From positions 120,510 to 184,509 of the forward strand of contig BCJJ01000025.1 of the NCBI GenBank assembly GCA_039545355.1: a DNA stretch of 64,000 nucleotides, in the 5' to 3' direction. Every line of letters starts with the position of its first letter. Position 1 is the stretch's first letter. Both the position numbers and the translations under genes were made by a program. The notes under the pieces are model-generated. The model ran no database searches. It was given only the letters and a program-made list of their open reading frames with translations, and was not told where the DNA came from. Below are positions 19,700-31,704 of this stretch, one piece after another. The DNA is from Trichosporon coremiiforme. Taxonomy: Eukaryota; Basidiomycota; Tremellomycetes; Trichosporonales; Trichosporonaceae.

Positions 19700-22600
19700 G
19701 CGGGCACCCGGTCCGCCGTCAGTGCAGTCAACAGTCAGTGTTCCCGAGACCCGGCACAACCGCGGTTTGGTCAGGAAGAGGAGGGCTGCGCACTGCAAAG
19801 GGGTCAAGGCAGAGGAAGCATAGGCAGCGAAGGTAGGAGCCGCGAGACATGAGTAGTGAGTGCCCCGAAGTCAGCACGGATGGGTTCTCCTGCAGCCATG
19901 GGCTCTGGAGGGGTGCGGGGCCGCTGCACAAGGCGCAAGACTGTCTGTCCTCCTGACGAGGCGTGAGACAGGCCGGCCTGCCCGACGTGCCCTCGCAGCC
20001 CGACTGGCCGCGTCGGGGCCATGATGGGCATGGGCTGCGATGGAGATGCGGAGGAGAGGCCGGTGAGAGGATGATGTTGCCGAGTCGACTTCCGCATGCG
20101 GTTCTGGCGGGAGGTGGAGTGTGTGCACGCCGCATTCTGTCGTCCAGTCTTCCCTATCCTGTGTCCTGTGTCCCACCTGGGTCATGATTCTGAGGGGACC
20201 TGAACATGGCTCACGTGCAGACTCCGGCCAGCGGTTGGCCGAATTGTGACGCTGAGAAAAGCAGCAGGATGCGACGATGATTGGCCCGCGCGACATGACA
20301 TTGACCGGGCTCAAGCCACGGGAGACCTCACCCACGGGGTCCCATGCGATTCCATACGCGATCCACGACCGGCTGTCACTCGGCGTGCTGTGCCTGCTCC
20401 TTGTTAAGATCATGCTTGACAGCGAACGCGGCATGCGGTCAGAGCTTCGACAGGAGTACGTGGGGCCCTCGACCGACACCCTCGATCCCTTGTCCCTTGT
20501 GGACGCAGCCGTGCACTAGGTCGTGTCGTCTTCGGGCAATTCCCTGTCTGTCAGCGCTGCCTGCTGCGCTTATTCTTCGAGATACCTCATTTCGTGAGGA
20601 GACTGGCAGGAAGGGAGTCAGCGTTTCCCCAAGCGCATCCGATCTGAGACTCCGCTACCTCTGCATCAAGAACCCCGAGTCAGGTCTTGGACCTGTGGAG
20701 CCCGAAGACAGCAACGACGTCAACGAAGAGCAGAGACAGCAAAGGGCACGCCGGGCAAGACTGTGCGGGGTCCGATATCGGGAAAGTGGCCGGTGGTGTC
20801 GTAGGCCCAGTGCTCGTAGGCTTAACGCGGAGGAGCGCAACAAGGTTCAGGACGGAATGGAAACAAAGTGATGAACGGATATGAAGGGCGAGTTGCCGGT
20901 GCCTGGCACCCGAAACCGCAACGTCCTCTGGTGCTATTCGTGCTATTCTTGTTGTGCTCGTGTTCTTCCCGCACAATCGGAGGCGTTGAGGCGTCGACGC
21001 CTGTCGCGCCGGGCGCATCACGCCCCGCAAGCAACCATGAGCACAGGCTTTCTGTTGTGGCCAGGGCCTGAGGCTGGAGGACAAGGTGCAGTGAGGTGCG
21101 GAGGCGTTGCTTATGGTCCGTGGACAGATGACCGCAGCACCTGACGGGTTAGCCATGGCTGGGATGCCCGCCCCGCGCAGGCACTTGGTGGAGAGCATGA
21201 CCGGCATGGCTAAGAATGGCTGCAAAGGTCTGTGACACGAGACTCGCGTCAGCGCTAGCCTGCGAGCAGACGCAGGGCCGGTTTCAGTCTGCTGCATTCA
21301 GACGCGTCTCTCCCGTCGCCCACTCGTAATGCTCGTCATGTCGCTTCCAAGGCGATCAATTCACCCATGCGCCGTCCACAGGCTTCTTTCGCTCCCCTGT
21401 ACCCTGTCTCCGCCTCCCTTCGAGGTGCAGTCCGGAGTCCTTGTGGGTTCTCCACCTCCTCCGCTCAGTCCCTTCACGACGAACCCCCTTATCCTTCAGC
21501 ACCCTTTCTTGGGTGCCGAGGACGCCGTGAGCGTCGTGAGCGGCAGGTGACTTGGTTTGGCTCTAGTCAGGACGCTATTCCTATTCAAGCAGGGCGGGCC
21601 CACCATCCTTCCACAAGCTCATCATCGTCGCTCCGCAGTCAATGGCTTGGGCGATGTAGGCAGTGTTCCAGTGTCATGCAAAGCGACTAATGCACTAGGT
21701 CGGGACCGAGGCAAGGTTGCAGGCGACAGGGAGCGGGCGAACGCCCGAATCCACAGGAATCCAGAGTGACAGACCGTGCCACTGGTGTTGCTCGCTTAGC
21801 TGTGCTGATATCGTCCTCCTCTTCGGCCCATGACTTAGCGCCGACCCATTACCCCTTGGCTTGGTCTGGATCAGCCAAGATACAATTGACTTGTGGTGTC
21901 GCAGATCACGCAGACTTCACCTGCATTGATGAAGATCGCGAGTCTAACCGAGATGCGCCTCTGCGCTTCATGTGAACCTTGCGGTAACCCACACCGCGTC
22001 CGGTGCTCCATCATGCTCTCCATGCTCCGGTTAACGGCCGCGAGTCTATCGCTGATCTTATTGTTCGATGCCCATGATCAATGCGACCCACGCGCTGAGA
22101 GTGGAGGGTGTTCGACGCCTCTCGTTGACGTAGCCCATCATGTATTTTGACAGGCACCCTCGAAGCTTGTCTGTCCTGTCCGAAAGGTGAATAGGAATGC
22201 GCCCGACATCATCAGGCGTCGCCAGTCCGTGCCAGTCCGGCGGTGGCGGTTCGTGGACATCCACACTTCGATCCACAACTCAATCCACACATCGGTCCAC
22301 TGCTCGACCGCGTTCTTGATTCAAACTTGCTTTTGACGTAGATTCGACTATCGTGGGCGGGAGATCTATTCTCGTCATTCCTTGCTAGCCTCGAGTTTGG
22401 AAGTCCCATGTGTAAGCGCTGAACAGAGTTAGACAGAGCTAGACGGCGCTAGGAAGAGCGTGATGTGCGTCCTGCCCTTGACCCGGGAAGCAAGTGCAGG
22501 GTTGACCGGGGCCGGGTGTGCGAGGCGGGGCTAGGCTGGGAGCTGGGAGCACGAACCCACCCCGGTTACCGGAGTCTCGACCGGACCCCTGCCCGCACCT

Positions 22601-24925
22601 CGTGCATTGCCGCCGCACATCCTTGCACTTGGTACAAGTCGGCTCATCTGCTGCGTACTACCGTATTAGTGCGCGTTAGTGCGACCATTGCCGCTGTTTG
22701 TGTCTCTTCAGACTCGGCCCGGCACCCATTGCCGTGGTTAGCGCAGCAGCTCTTACAGCATCCCCCCGGCGACTGGAACCCGTTAACATGCGTTACCCTT
22801 ATCAGCTCTCCGGCCGGCTTTGGGCCAGCTGGGCAGCTCCAACAACCCCGAAGGAGTACTGCCGGAGCTCCCATCATTTGTACGCGAAGCCGATGTTTAT
22901 GCTTTGTGTTGCTCCACCCCGAGTAAGCCTACTAGGGCTGCCCATCAGATCCGGAAACCGTATTATACCACACGTCGGCGATCTTCCGCCCGCCTGGGTC
23001 CCTCACAAACAGCCGGAGTGGGTCAGTGGGTCTAGGAGGGCCAGATTGCAGAGGCCTTCACTTTCCGTCTGCGTTTACACTCTGCGTGTGTACGGAGTCG
23101 GGCCCCGTGTTGAGTGGAGCCATTCGATCATGAAGCTTGCTGCTCGATCGCATTGATCCTCGTCAGCTGACGCGACTCATCTGGTGAGCAAGTGACTGAA
23201 CGGCCCCGATACGCTCCTCGACAGGATCATCCTTCGCCTTATGTCGGTTGCTCACTAGCAGAACCGCATTGGGAATCGAGCAATCGTCACAGCTGAAGGG
23301 TTAATGCCCCGCCTGACTCACATGCTGACCGCACTTACTATACAAGCCCGCGCAGATCAGTCATGCACGAACATGACAGCGGGCGAGCATGCACTGTCAA
23401 TGGGCCTGCTAGAAGATATACCCGGACGATAAGCCACTTACGCGATATCAGTAATCAGTGTGGTGCTAAAGGTACCGGCATATCAGTCCTCGATTGCGTG
23501 TCTGCGCAATGATCGCAGCTAGCCTCCTTTCTTATCCGCTTAGCTCGTCAGTAGTAGGGCCCGTGCACCCTACTGCGCAATGCTTGAGCGCTGGAATGGG
23601 CTTACTCGTTAGTAGAGGTTAGCAGGGGTTACTGTAGCTCGCCGCCTAGACTGCCATCGGGAAACTACTTTGGGCTGTGATCTCCATTAGTCCCTAGCGG
23701 CGCTAGCTCTGTTCCAGCATCTAGTGCTTTCGTCCGTCGGCCGCTCGGCAGATAGCGGAGACGCTAACTGAGCAGCTGTTCGCGAGTTGGCCAGCTGATT
23801 GATCACAATGTTCTTAGGCGCAGCAAGTGCACCACAGGGAGAGGTGCTGTCTCACCTTGCCGGCATGAGCCTCCCAGCCATGTGCCAATGTTGGGCCAAC
23901 GCAAGACTCACCTGTAAGCTCCCAGCCTCCTGCTGCTTGAAATTATCGAGGATGCCGGAGCTGTTTACGTCGTGAAAACGTCTGCGCTAGCAAAATTTCC
24001 GATGGACAGCGTAGAGGGATTCTTTCAGTGCCGCGCCACGCCGTGCTTCTAGGCGAAGAAGACTTACCGTCAGTCGCCAGTCCACGATAACCGCTGCAGG
24101 GACTTTATGCTGGACTATGCAAGCTCGAAGGACACGCCGCAGTCGTATTCGAAGCTGTAGACGTGTTCACGATCGGCAGCGGGGTCCCCGGCTTGCGACG
24201 ATGAGTGCCTAGGAACCGTCGACCTTCGTGACAACGACGACCATGGCGTGCTTCCACGTAACCAATCTGTGTCTTGACGAGACTTATCAAGAAAATACGT
24301 CGGTCGCGTCCCCTTCCATGTATGACAATGCTCGTCGGGCAACATGCATTGATGAATTGCTGCACTTTGTCGTCTCGTCGTTGCCCTCGACACCCGCAGG
24401 TCAATATTCACCGAAATTGCCGAGAACCGACGCCACCTCGTGCTTATCTCAACTAGGCGCAGTTATGCGTAGACCACATGGAGGCTGTACTGGGAGCGAG
24501 TCATGCATTAAAAGAGCTCTCTAGAAGTTGAAGAGGTTATGCTAGGAGGGCATGCTGCTGGACCCCATTGAGCACGCGAGGTGAGCCCTGGCATACTGAC
24601 TCGCGTGAGCAGACTAATATGTCTGGCTCTGCGTACGCCTCCTGCTCCTCATTGACTCCATTTGAGTGCTTCTCGGGGAGTGCAGACCCAACCGGATGCC
24701 CATGAGGGCTGCTCCAACTCACACAGCCCAGCTTGCGTGTACCCCTAGCTCGGCAGTGGGAGCACGTTCCTCACCCGGAGTCATTCATGCGCATGGTGCT
24801 TGGCAATCATCCAACGCTCTTCCTTGTCCGATGTGCCCGCTTTGCATCCTTTAACGTTGTCAGTGACTATCTCGAGGGTCGCAACTCCTAGCATCCTCCA
24901 GTCACTCACCGTGCCCCTCTCGTAA
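19700..24925. other. 5.2-kb gene-poor region
   Basis: No frame on either strand shows a recognisable domain, a start with consistent coding bias, or splice-joinable exons. The longest frames (for example minus 20680..21297) are Ser/Arg/Pro-rich shadows. Base composition from about 22.6 to 24.6 kb is less G/C-rich than in the genes. I found no tRNA, transposase, LTR or tandem array. It may hold long untranslated or relic sequence. Confidence 0.4.
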
Positions 24926-25574
24926 ACGTACGACGACTGTCCAGGCGTGCTCGACGCTATCGTGGCGCACCTGTCGTGCGACGACCAGGTTCGCCTACAC
25001 CTTGTGTGCAAAGCCTTCCTCCGCGCCGTCGACAAGGTTCTCAAGCGCCACCTCATTCTCCCTCCAAACGGTACCAAGGTAGTTGTCCACTGCATCCCGG
25101 GCCTCAAGTCCCTCGAAACCAGTAGGCGCTGTGTCTACGTCCCCGACCGCGCCTACTGCCAAGTTCACTATTGTTGGGCTCGAAGCCGTCCCCGTGCCCG
25201 ACTATGCCGAACACTTCCGCGCTGTCCTCCGTGCGAACCTCTCCGCCAACCGCTTTGACGACGTTGACTACGATGCTTCCGTCCCCACTGTCATCCACGG
25301 CGAGGGCGGACGCGTCTTTCTCCCCGCCACTGGCCAGGCTAAGACGGCCCACGACGCCAAGGTCATCCTTGATAAGATCGAGGTGGTCACGAAAGAAGAG
25401 TACGTGGTGCGCTTTGGGAGGAAGACAGCCCTGCTCAAGCTTGTGGAGAAACTCGAGGATAACCACACCAGACAGCACTGCCAGCCCGCTGGGCCGGTTA
25501 AGGTCCAGGGAGACATCGGCGTGTTCCGCGGCTGGATGGGGTTGTTTGACGAGATCTTTAGCCTGAAGACGTAG
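24926..25574 (+). pseudogene. second F-box-like relic
   Basis: An F-box-like N-terminus is visible (LDAIVAHLSCDDQVRLHLVCKAF then LKRHLIL) but no ATG precedes it: the frame follows a TAA at 24923 and the likely start codon position reads ACG. G/C-rich third positions persist in this frame to about 25160. A single-base shift (TACTGCC-AAG) then leads into the second frame, FTIVGLEAVPVPDYAEHFR...DVDYDAS...VFRGWMGLFDEIF, which ends at 25574. An 85-nt GT-AG intron from the donor after GTK could also join the frames. It is similar in pattern to the relic at 9.2 kb; both probably belong to a large lineage-specific F-box-like family. Probably non-functional. Confidence 0.5.
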
Positions 25575-26046
25575 AGTGCATATTGCAACTGCGATTATGA
25601 GCCATACATCAGATTATATGCCAAGCTGTGCCATAGACTTCTCATGCAGTTCGACGTTGTGAAGACGAGCGAGTAAGACCCCGAGAGCTAGTCATCGAGG
25701 TTGCATCTGCCACCCGCCAGCCATGGGACATGGCCGACGTGAGCAGCAAGGTGGAGGTCAGCTCGACAATCACGTCAACGACTGCAGTCGCATCTCTATC
25801 GCAACCATTTCAGTACAGTTGAACTCTCGCCATGGTAACCCGCCACCTACGGAGCTAAGAGGGCTGCAGGCAGATGAAGTCAAGCACCGTGGTGATTGCA
25901 GACTACGGTATGTTCGCAAAGGTGTCGATCTGACGGTGCGCTCTGATCATGAGACTTCGGCGTCTCAGCCGGCAGCCTCAGCCCTGAAATAGCAACACTC
26001 ACGCGTCCACTTGTTTCCCATCGTCCACTCCATCCACAAGCTCACC
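25575..26046. other. intergenic, presumed promoter of the secreted hydrolase
   Basis: No coding support. The 35 bp just before the ATG are C/A-rich (CCACTCCATCCACAAGCTCACC), as is usual for leader sequences in this genome. Confidence 0.3.
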
Positions 26047-27727
26047 ATGAAGCTCTCCCTGCTGACGGCGCTCTTCAGCGCCGCTCAGAGCTGGGTCAAC
26101 ATCGATGGCAACATTGACATCGCCCCGCGCTCGGCTGGACACAGGATGGTATCGAAGCCGACGATGTACTACCTCGACAAGATCCGGCGCGAATGGAATA
26201 TCCAAGGCGCGGGCATCTCGGTCGTCAAGTCCACGACGGAGGAGCACCGCACGCAGATCCTGCTCTTCGGACGCGCCAACGACAAGGACCCTGTCACTGA
26301 GGATGTGAGCTAGGTTATCCTGGTTGGGCTGACGACAGTCTCTGTTCGCGATAGCGTCGAACAGCAAGGTGTTTGTCGCGCTGAGCCTGGGTCTGCTGAT
26401 CGAGCGGGGCACGAAGCTTCCCAACGGCTCGAAGCTGGACTGGGATACGAAGGTCGCCGATATCCTTGGTGACGATTGGAAGCTCGAGGACGACTACGCG
26501 ACGGCGCATTTGGACCTGACGGACCTGCTGAGTATGCGCTCGGGCCTGCCCTCCCACGATCGATGGTACAAGGACATTCCCCCCATTGAGACGATTAGGC
26601 GTATGCGTGACCTGCCCTTCAGCGCCGAGCCGCGGTATGCGTTCCAGTACAACAACCTGCACTACATCACGCTCTCGCACGTCGTGACGGTGCTCTCGGG
26701 ACAGCCGTTCCCTTCCTTCGTGCAGGAGAACTTCTTCGCGCCCCTCGACATGCGCAGCACGACGTACAATTCCACGGCCGCTGGATTGACAGGCAAGCGA
26801 AGCGACGGGTACTTCCATACTGGCGTCGAGTACGCCAAGTGCCTGAAGGAGGGTGTCGGCAGCAGGTCGTGCACAGGCAAGCGCCAGAATCTCGGGTGGT
26901 GGATTGAGGGCGACAGCCTGAACAACGCTGGGCCAGGAGGCATCATGACAAGCCTCTGGGACATCTCAGCCTGGCAGGGGGAGTACCTCCGCCCGTCGCA
27001 GACTGAGCTCACGCCCGCGCTGATCGCCAAGCTCGGCGACCCGATCATGCCGATGGGCCGCGACTACGAGCGCGAACTCTCGGGCATCTCCTACGGACTC
27101 GCGCAAATGGCACTTCAGTACCGCGGGGAGCGCGTCGTGTTCCACACAGGCGGGTTGCCGGGTCAGATCTCCCAGATCTGGCACCTGCCCGACCGGGGCC
27201 TGAGCGTTGCAGTCTTCACGAACGACGGCAACTATGGGCACCTCTTCATGCGGGCTGCGACGATGACTATCGTCGACGAGGTACTGGATCTGCCGCGGAT
27301 CGACTGGCGCGAGCGCGCATGGGACACCGTCAAGAGATCGTACACCCCTCCTCCCACCCCGAAGCCGGAGAAGGGGAAGCGGGTCGAGGGCCTGTTCGAG
27401 CACAAGGCGTACGGGAGGCTGAACCTGACCCGCCTCGAGGATGAGGAGCTGCTGAGTTATCTCCCCGAAGGCGTCGCGAGGGAGAAGGCGTCGATCGCGC
27501 CCCTGCATGGCGCTTTCGTCGACCACCTCATTTTCACTCCGTTCGAGGGAAGCTTCTACAACTGGACTGGCGTCAAGTACGACCCGCCTATGATGGAATC
27601 GGGCATTGCTGTCGCGACCGAGAGGGGCATTGGAATGTTCGGCCGTTTCAGCACGCCCGGCAACGTGAAGCTGCATGAGCCTAGCGAGAACCCGGACCAT
27701 GCGGAGGTGTGGTTCGAGCGTATCTAA
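26047..27727 (+). CDS. beta-lactamase-family (S12-like) serine hydrolase, probably secreted
   Basis: Exon 1 is 26047..26304 and exon 2 is 26339..27727; the 34-nt intron (GTGAGC...GACGACAG) keeps the frame, giving 548 residues. Met1 is followed by a hydrophobic stretch (MKLSLLTALFSAAQSW), a likely signal peptide. The catalytic S-x-x-K is SNSK in FAIASNSKVFVAL at the start of exon 2. The Y-x-N motif is YNN (AFQYNNLHYITLSHVV), and the third motif is HTGG (VVFHTGGLPGQISQIWHLP). All three active-site blocks are present, so the enzyme is probably active as esterase, peptidase or amidase. The C-terminal 150 residues form the accessory region seen in fungal members. It is not closely similar to the shorter hydrolase at 7.6 kb, so the two are family members rather than recent duplicates. 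Confidence 0.88.
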
Positions 27728-28284
27728 GCAGAGGTGTTAGGAGAGGTTGTACGATGCAATCCGATATGTTGGGAAACATGAGGCTGACGGATGGCCGGTC
27801 AGAAGGAGCGGAGGGCACTGGCGAAGGGCACTCACCAGCCTTAGAGCTCAACGATGGTCAGTCGCTTCTCCACCATGCATACCGCGTCCGATCAACGTGG
27901 TTAGTGTTCCGAACGCGCGTGCATTGTGCGAGTTAGTTGACTCTCGAACCATTGATGGCTTCGAAAACCGCTCGACCGAAACAAAACAAGGCTCTCCGAC
28001 GTTTACCTGGGTGTGTGACCACCTACGGTGATACGTTCAGGCACGACCGGCTGCTGATACACGACGCTAAATATCGCCCCAACGGTTGTTGACACTAACT
28101 TCACTCAACTTCGCTCCTTCTTTCTCTCCACGTCACTTACTACGATTATCGACCTTGCTCGCCTCAAAAAGCCGAAAACAGTCGCTTGATTGAGAAGCTC
28201 GACCCGCCTGTTCCCTCCTTCACCCAAAACACGCGCCCGACGCGTGAAACCCATCCACCTCCCAAACACCCCGACGACAGCACC
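27728..28284. other. intergenic, promoter region of the HD hydrolase gene
   Basis: No ORF support. The last 150 bp are pyrimidine-rich (CTTCGCTCCTTCTTTCTCTCC), consistent with a fungal leader. Confidence 0.3.
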
Positions 28285-29388
28285 ATGGCCCTCTCGCCCA
28301 AGCTTCCGGACACGATTGACCCGTCAATTTCAACTCCGCAGGCGACAGGCCACCTGCAGACGATCACCTATGGTGCCGACTCGATCACGATCCATGACGA
28401 GCTGCACGGCACCTCGTACACAATCACGGAACCTCCGCTGCTGGACTTGTTGCGGTCCTCGGTGCTGCTTCGTCTCTTCTCCGTCGGCCAGCACGGGATC
28501 ACGGGTCTCTTCGAGCTGACTCCCTTAGTCACGCGGCTGGAGCACAGTATCGGCGCGATGCTGCTGATCCGGCGGGTGGGCGGCAGCGTGCCAGAACAAG
28601 CGAGCGCGCTCCTGCACGACGTCTCGCACACTGTGCTCTCGCACGTCATGGACTGGGCGCTGTGTGGCCCCGGAGAGAGCTACCATGAGGTGCACAAACA
28701 GCGTTTTGTCGACACGACGGAGCTCCCTGCCCTGCTCGACCGTCATGCGTTGGGTGACTCGCGACCGGACGGTCCGAGTGTCCTCCACGAGGAGGAATTC
28801 CCACTCGTCGAGCGGGATGCGCCGAGGCTCTGCGCCGACAGACTCGACTACGGTCTGCGCGACAGTGTAGCGTTCGGCAAGCTATCCCACTCTGATGCTC
28901 AGGTCATCGTGTCCTCTCTGCGTGCGTGGCCCGATACGACCTCGCCGGAACGAGCCCTTGTCCTCGACAACCCCGGGGCGGCCGCGATCCTCGCCCGCGC
29001 CTACCTCGCTTCGGACAGGGACATTTGGTCGAACCCGGCACATGTGCGCATGGCATCTCGGGCGGGAGCGCTGATCGGGTCCGTCGTTTCTAGCGGGCGT
29101 CTGCCGGACGACGTCCTGTGGAGCATGTCGGATAAAGACTTCTGGGTCGCGCTCCGCAGCGCGGCGAACGAGGACGAGGAGCGGACGATGGACGAGATCG
29201 AGGCCGAGGCGACTTTAGAGTGCCCAGGCAAGATCCCGCCGCAGACCAAGGTGCGCACCATCGATCCCGATGTGCTTGTCGGCGGAGAGTTGAGGAGCTT
29301 GACTGAGGTGTGCCCGGAATACAAGAAGGAGAGGGACGAGTACATCAAGTCGAGGAATGCGCTGAAGTGTGCGGCCATGGCGCCGTAG
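28285..29388 (+). CDS. HD-domain phosphohydrolase (SAMHD1/dGTPase-like)
   Basis: Single-exon, 367 residues. Metal-binding residues of the HD superfamily are in order: His87 in RLEHSIG, His111-Asp112 in LLHDVSHT, and Asp185 in CADRLDYGLRD. This arrangement resembles HD-domain nucleotide phosphohydrolases. The N-terminal part (LLRSSVLLRLFSVGQHG) also matches the start of that fold. Family members hydrolyse phosphate esters, often nucleotides; the substrate here is unknown. The frame is open upstream without an ATG, so the ATG at 28285 is chosen. It is a free-standing HD enzyme, with no SAM or nucleic-acid-binding domain attached. No operon-like partner is present. Confidence 0.85.
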   Translation: MALSPKLPDTIDPSISTPQATGHLQTITYGADSITIHDELHGTSYTITEPPLLDLLRSSVLLRLFSVGQHGITGLFELTPLVTRLEHSIGAMLLIRRVGGSVPEQASALLHDVSHTVLSHVMDWALCGPGESYHEVHKQRFVDTTELPALLDRHALGDSRPDGPSVLHEEEFPLVERDAPRLCADRLDYGLRDSVAFGKLSHSDAQVIVSSLRAWPDTTSPERALVLDNPGAAAILARAYLASDRDIWSNPAHVRMASRAGALIGSVVSSGRLPDDVLWSMSDKDFWVALRSAANEDEERTMDEIEAEATLECPGKIPPQTKVRTIDPDVLVGGELRSLTEVCPEYKKERDEYIKSRNALKCAAMAP

Positions 29389-29987
29389 GAGACGAGGATC
29401 ATGATCTATACCCCTATAGACTGCAGCTTAAGACTAGGCGGCACAGTTGTATGCATAATGACGCGTGACGCGAGGTTCACGGCCACAGCACTCCACCGGC
29501 TGCAGGTCGGCGCAAGGTGTCATCTCCCATGATACCACAATGCCTGGCCCTCATACATCCAGATTCGAAGTGCGATTGGGAGTGCGAAGCCAACCCGCAT
29601 ACACGAGAAGAGGCGGGTCGAGACCTCAACAGGCCTCGAGGTCGGAGGAAGCCTTTGCTAGATTGGATGTCTCCCACGGTGTCCCCGATTGCGCTTACGC
29701 AAGAGACGCGAGAGAGACCATAGCACCGCCTAGTTCATCCTGTTCAAACCGATGAGCCAGTAGCCATCTCGTAGCTGTTTTCGCTGCCAACGTCGAGCCC
29801 TCCCGCCACCTGTCGCCATGCTGCAGTCGATGCCTGACTTCCTCTCCGCTCTCGCACGGAAGACATGGTCCCTTTGAGTCCTGTGCTTCCTTCTCATTAG
29901 TTGCTAGCAGACACATAACCCATGCCCAAAAAGCAGCCCAGGGTTCTCCGATAGGGGAGGAGGGGAGGACCCAGAAGCTCCAAAAAT
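29389..29987. other. intergenic, no supported gene
   Basis: Short frames on both strands without family resemblance. The stretch immediately before position 29988 contains the terminator of the adjacent minus-strand tRNA. Confidence 0.35.
29982..29986 (-). terminator. Pol III T-run terminator of tRNA-Ala copy 1
   Basis: Five consecutive T on the transcribed minus strand, two bases after the tRNA end. Confidence 0.7.
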
Positions 29988-30072
29988 TGGAGAATCGGTG
30001 AATCGAACACCGGTTTCAGACAATCAGCAACTTAGATGCGAAGTCCGCGTCTTACCACTAGACGAATTCCCC
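29988..30072 (-). tRNA. tRNA-Ala(CGC), 14-nt intron (copy 1)
   Basis: Acceptor GGGGAAT/ATTCTCC with the G3-U70 wobble that marks alanine tRNAs and discriminator A. D arm is GTCT...AGAC, anticodon stem CGGAC/GTCTG and T arm CGGTG-TTCGATT-CACCG. The intron TCTAAGTTGCTGAT (30023..30036) lies after position 37, one base past the anticodon, the canonical site. Removing it leaves loop TTCGCAT, anticodon CGC, and a 71-nt body identical to the other three copies. A CCACTAC element starts 17 nt upstream. Confidence 0.92.
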
Positions 30073-31194
30073 GGATTTCCGGGTAGTGGATTTGTCATGC
30101 TCGCTCCGGGCGTGGGAACACTATAACCACTACAAGGATTGCGGAAGAGAAATCACGCGCGTGGTTGAGGGCACTCAGGGCGGAGTGCCTTGTCCCAGCC
30201 CCTCTGCTTCTCGGCGTCGGGCGTCAGAGGCGTCTGCACTCAGGACTCAGGCTTTCAAAGCGAGGTACAGCGCCCTGCAGTGCGCCCTGTTTGTCCAGAG
30301 CTGAGGGCTCTTGGGGGTACGGTTCCATTGAGCCCACCACAGGCATTGGAACACCTGAGTCTGTCGAGAGCTCGGAGTTCTATGCTGTCTGCCACGTGCA
30401 GAGTCGAGTGCAAGGTTTGCCTCATTGAACGTGAGTGCACGAATGGCCAGTGTGACGTCGTGATTCGCCCGAACTCTGGTTGGCCGAAAGGATCGACGCC
30501 CGATTCCTGTCCCTCGCGCCCTCGCTTTCGACCCCGCATCCACCCGCCGGCCCCGGCTTTCTCCATGCCTCCACCTGGATGATCGTCACGAGGTGATCGA
30601 CACTTCCTTCTTGTTTCTTCTCCCCAGGCCATTCTCGCGTGCATGCATGTCTCTATGCTTGCATCACTCTCTGAGTATCGTAAAGCTGATGCAAAAGAAG
30701 TCTACGCGCCTCGATAAGACCTCGTGACGAGCACAGGAACAGCAGGTTACGACGCCACGATTGCCACGACCCGTGTGGCTTTGCTTGCTGTCGGGAGGAA
30801 CCGCAGCGACGGTGGACGCCCAGTGCCTCTCGCCTTGCAGAGTCCTTTGTGTTCCGAGTGTGCATGGTAAGAGAACCGTGCGCCCATGCAGCCATGCGCT
30901 GTGCGCTGTGCCCACCACAGAGGACTTTTCACACACGCTGCACTGCAACAACGCTCACTGTCATCACCGCATCAGTTCAAGACCGTTCTCGGTAAGTCGC
31001 TGCTCCGATCCCACTGCGCAGTAGCTGGCAAGAAGAAGGATGGCAGGAGGCTACACCTTCCACCACCCGGCGGCGTTGGTGCGACTCTGCACTCTGATCC
31101 TGCCAGCACACCGCTGTCCCATCATGATGTGCTCGCTGCCCTCGCACACCCGCCTTCGCTTCGCTCAGGCTCGCAGCTGGCGCTAACCCCAGCC
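30073..31194. other. intergenic, no supported gene
   Basis: About 1.1 kb. Arg/Ser/Cys-rich short frames in all phases, no domain signature. The last 100 bp are presumably promoter and leader of the Cox8/COX7C-like gene. Confidence 0.35.
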
Positions 31195-31704
31195 ATGTCC
31201 ATGATCCTCCGTGCTGTCCCCCGCGCCCGCGTCGCCGCCCGCCAGGCGACCCAGGTCCGCGCCGCCCACTTTGAGAACTCGGCCCAGAAGTGAGTCCCTA
31301 GTGTCTCCGATATGCGAGCGTGACGGGCGAGCGCGCCCAGAGACGCTATGTGTCTCGGGGCTGGCTCCCTTCCTCGCCCTTGGCATGTTCTCACTACCTA
31401 TCCCTTAACCCCCAGCACCGCCGTACTCCTCGTTGTCGCCGGTCTACAGCTGTGAAAAGTGTTTCGTACAGCTGGCAGAGTGGGCCGTGACGACTGGGAC
31501 AAAGAATGGGACAGGGCGGGGCAGAAGACTGGGAAGGAGAGATGAAGACTCGCTCTCGACAGCCTCCCGCTGACATGCAGCTGCATCCCCGGCGGCACCA
31601 AGAAGGGCGGCATGGCCGTCAAGATGCTCATCTTTTCGACCATCGGATGGGGCCTCCCTTTCTTTGCGTGGAAGTACTCCGAGTCCAAGGTCAACAACAA
31701 CTAG
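31195..31704 (+). CDS. cytochrome c oxidase small subunit (Cox8 / COX7C-like)
   Basis: Nuclear-encoded inner-membrane subunit of complex IV. Exon 1 is 31195..31289 and exon 2 is 31581..31704, giving 72 residues. The first exon is an Arg/Ala-rich mitochondrial targeting sequence (MSMILRAVPRARVAARQ) followed by VRAAHFEN, the conserved start of the mature VIIc-type subunit. Exon 2 has a basic GGTKKGGMAVKM segment and a single membrane span (LIFSTIGWGLPFFAWKY). The 291-nt intron (donor GTGAGT, branch CTGAC, acceptor ATGCAG) is long for this genome and contains another acceptor-like site (CCCCCAG near 31415), so a micro-exon cannot be excluded. Subunit naming is by motif. Confidence 0.75.

Noticed and set aside
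20680..21297. 205-codon minus frame in the gene-poor region
   Set aside because: Composition is that of random G/C-rich sequence, with competing frames on the other strand and no motif.
24105..24411. Pair of about 98-codon minus frames
   Set aside because: Two frames of equal length overlap; neither resembles a family, and no joining logic links them.
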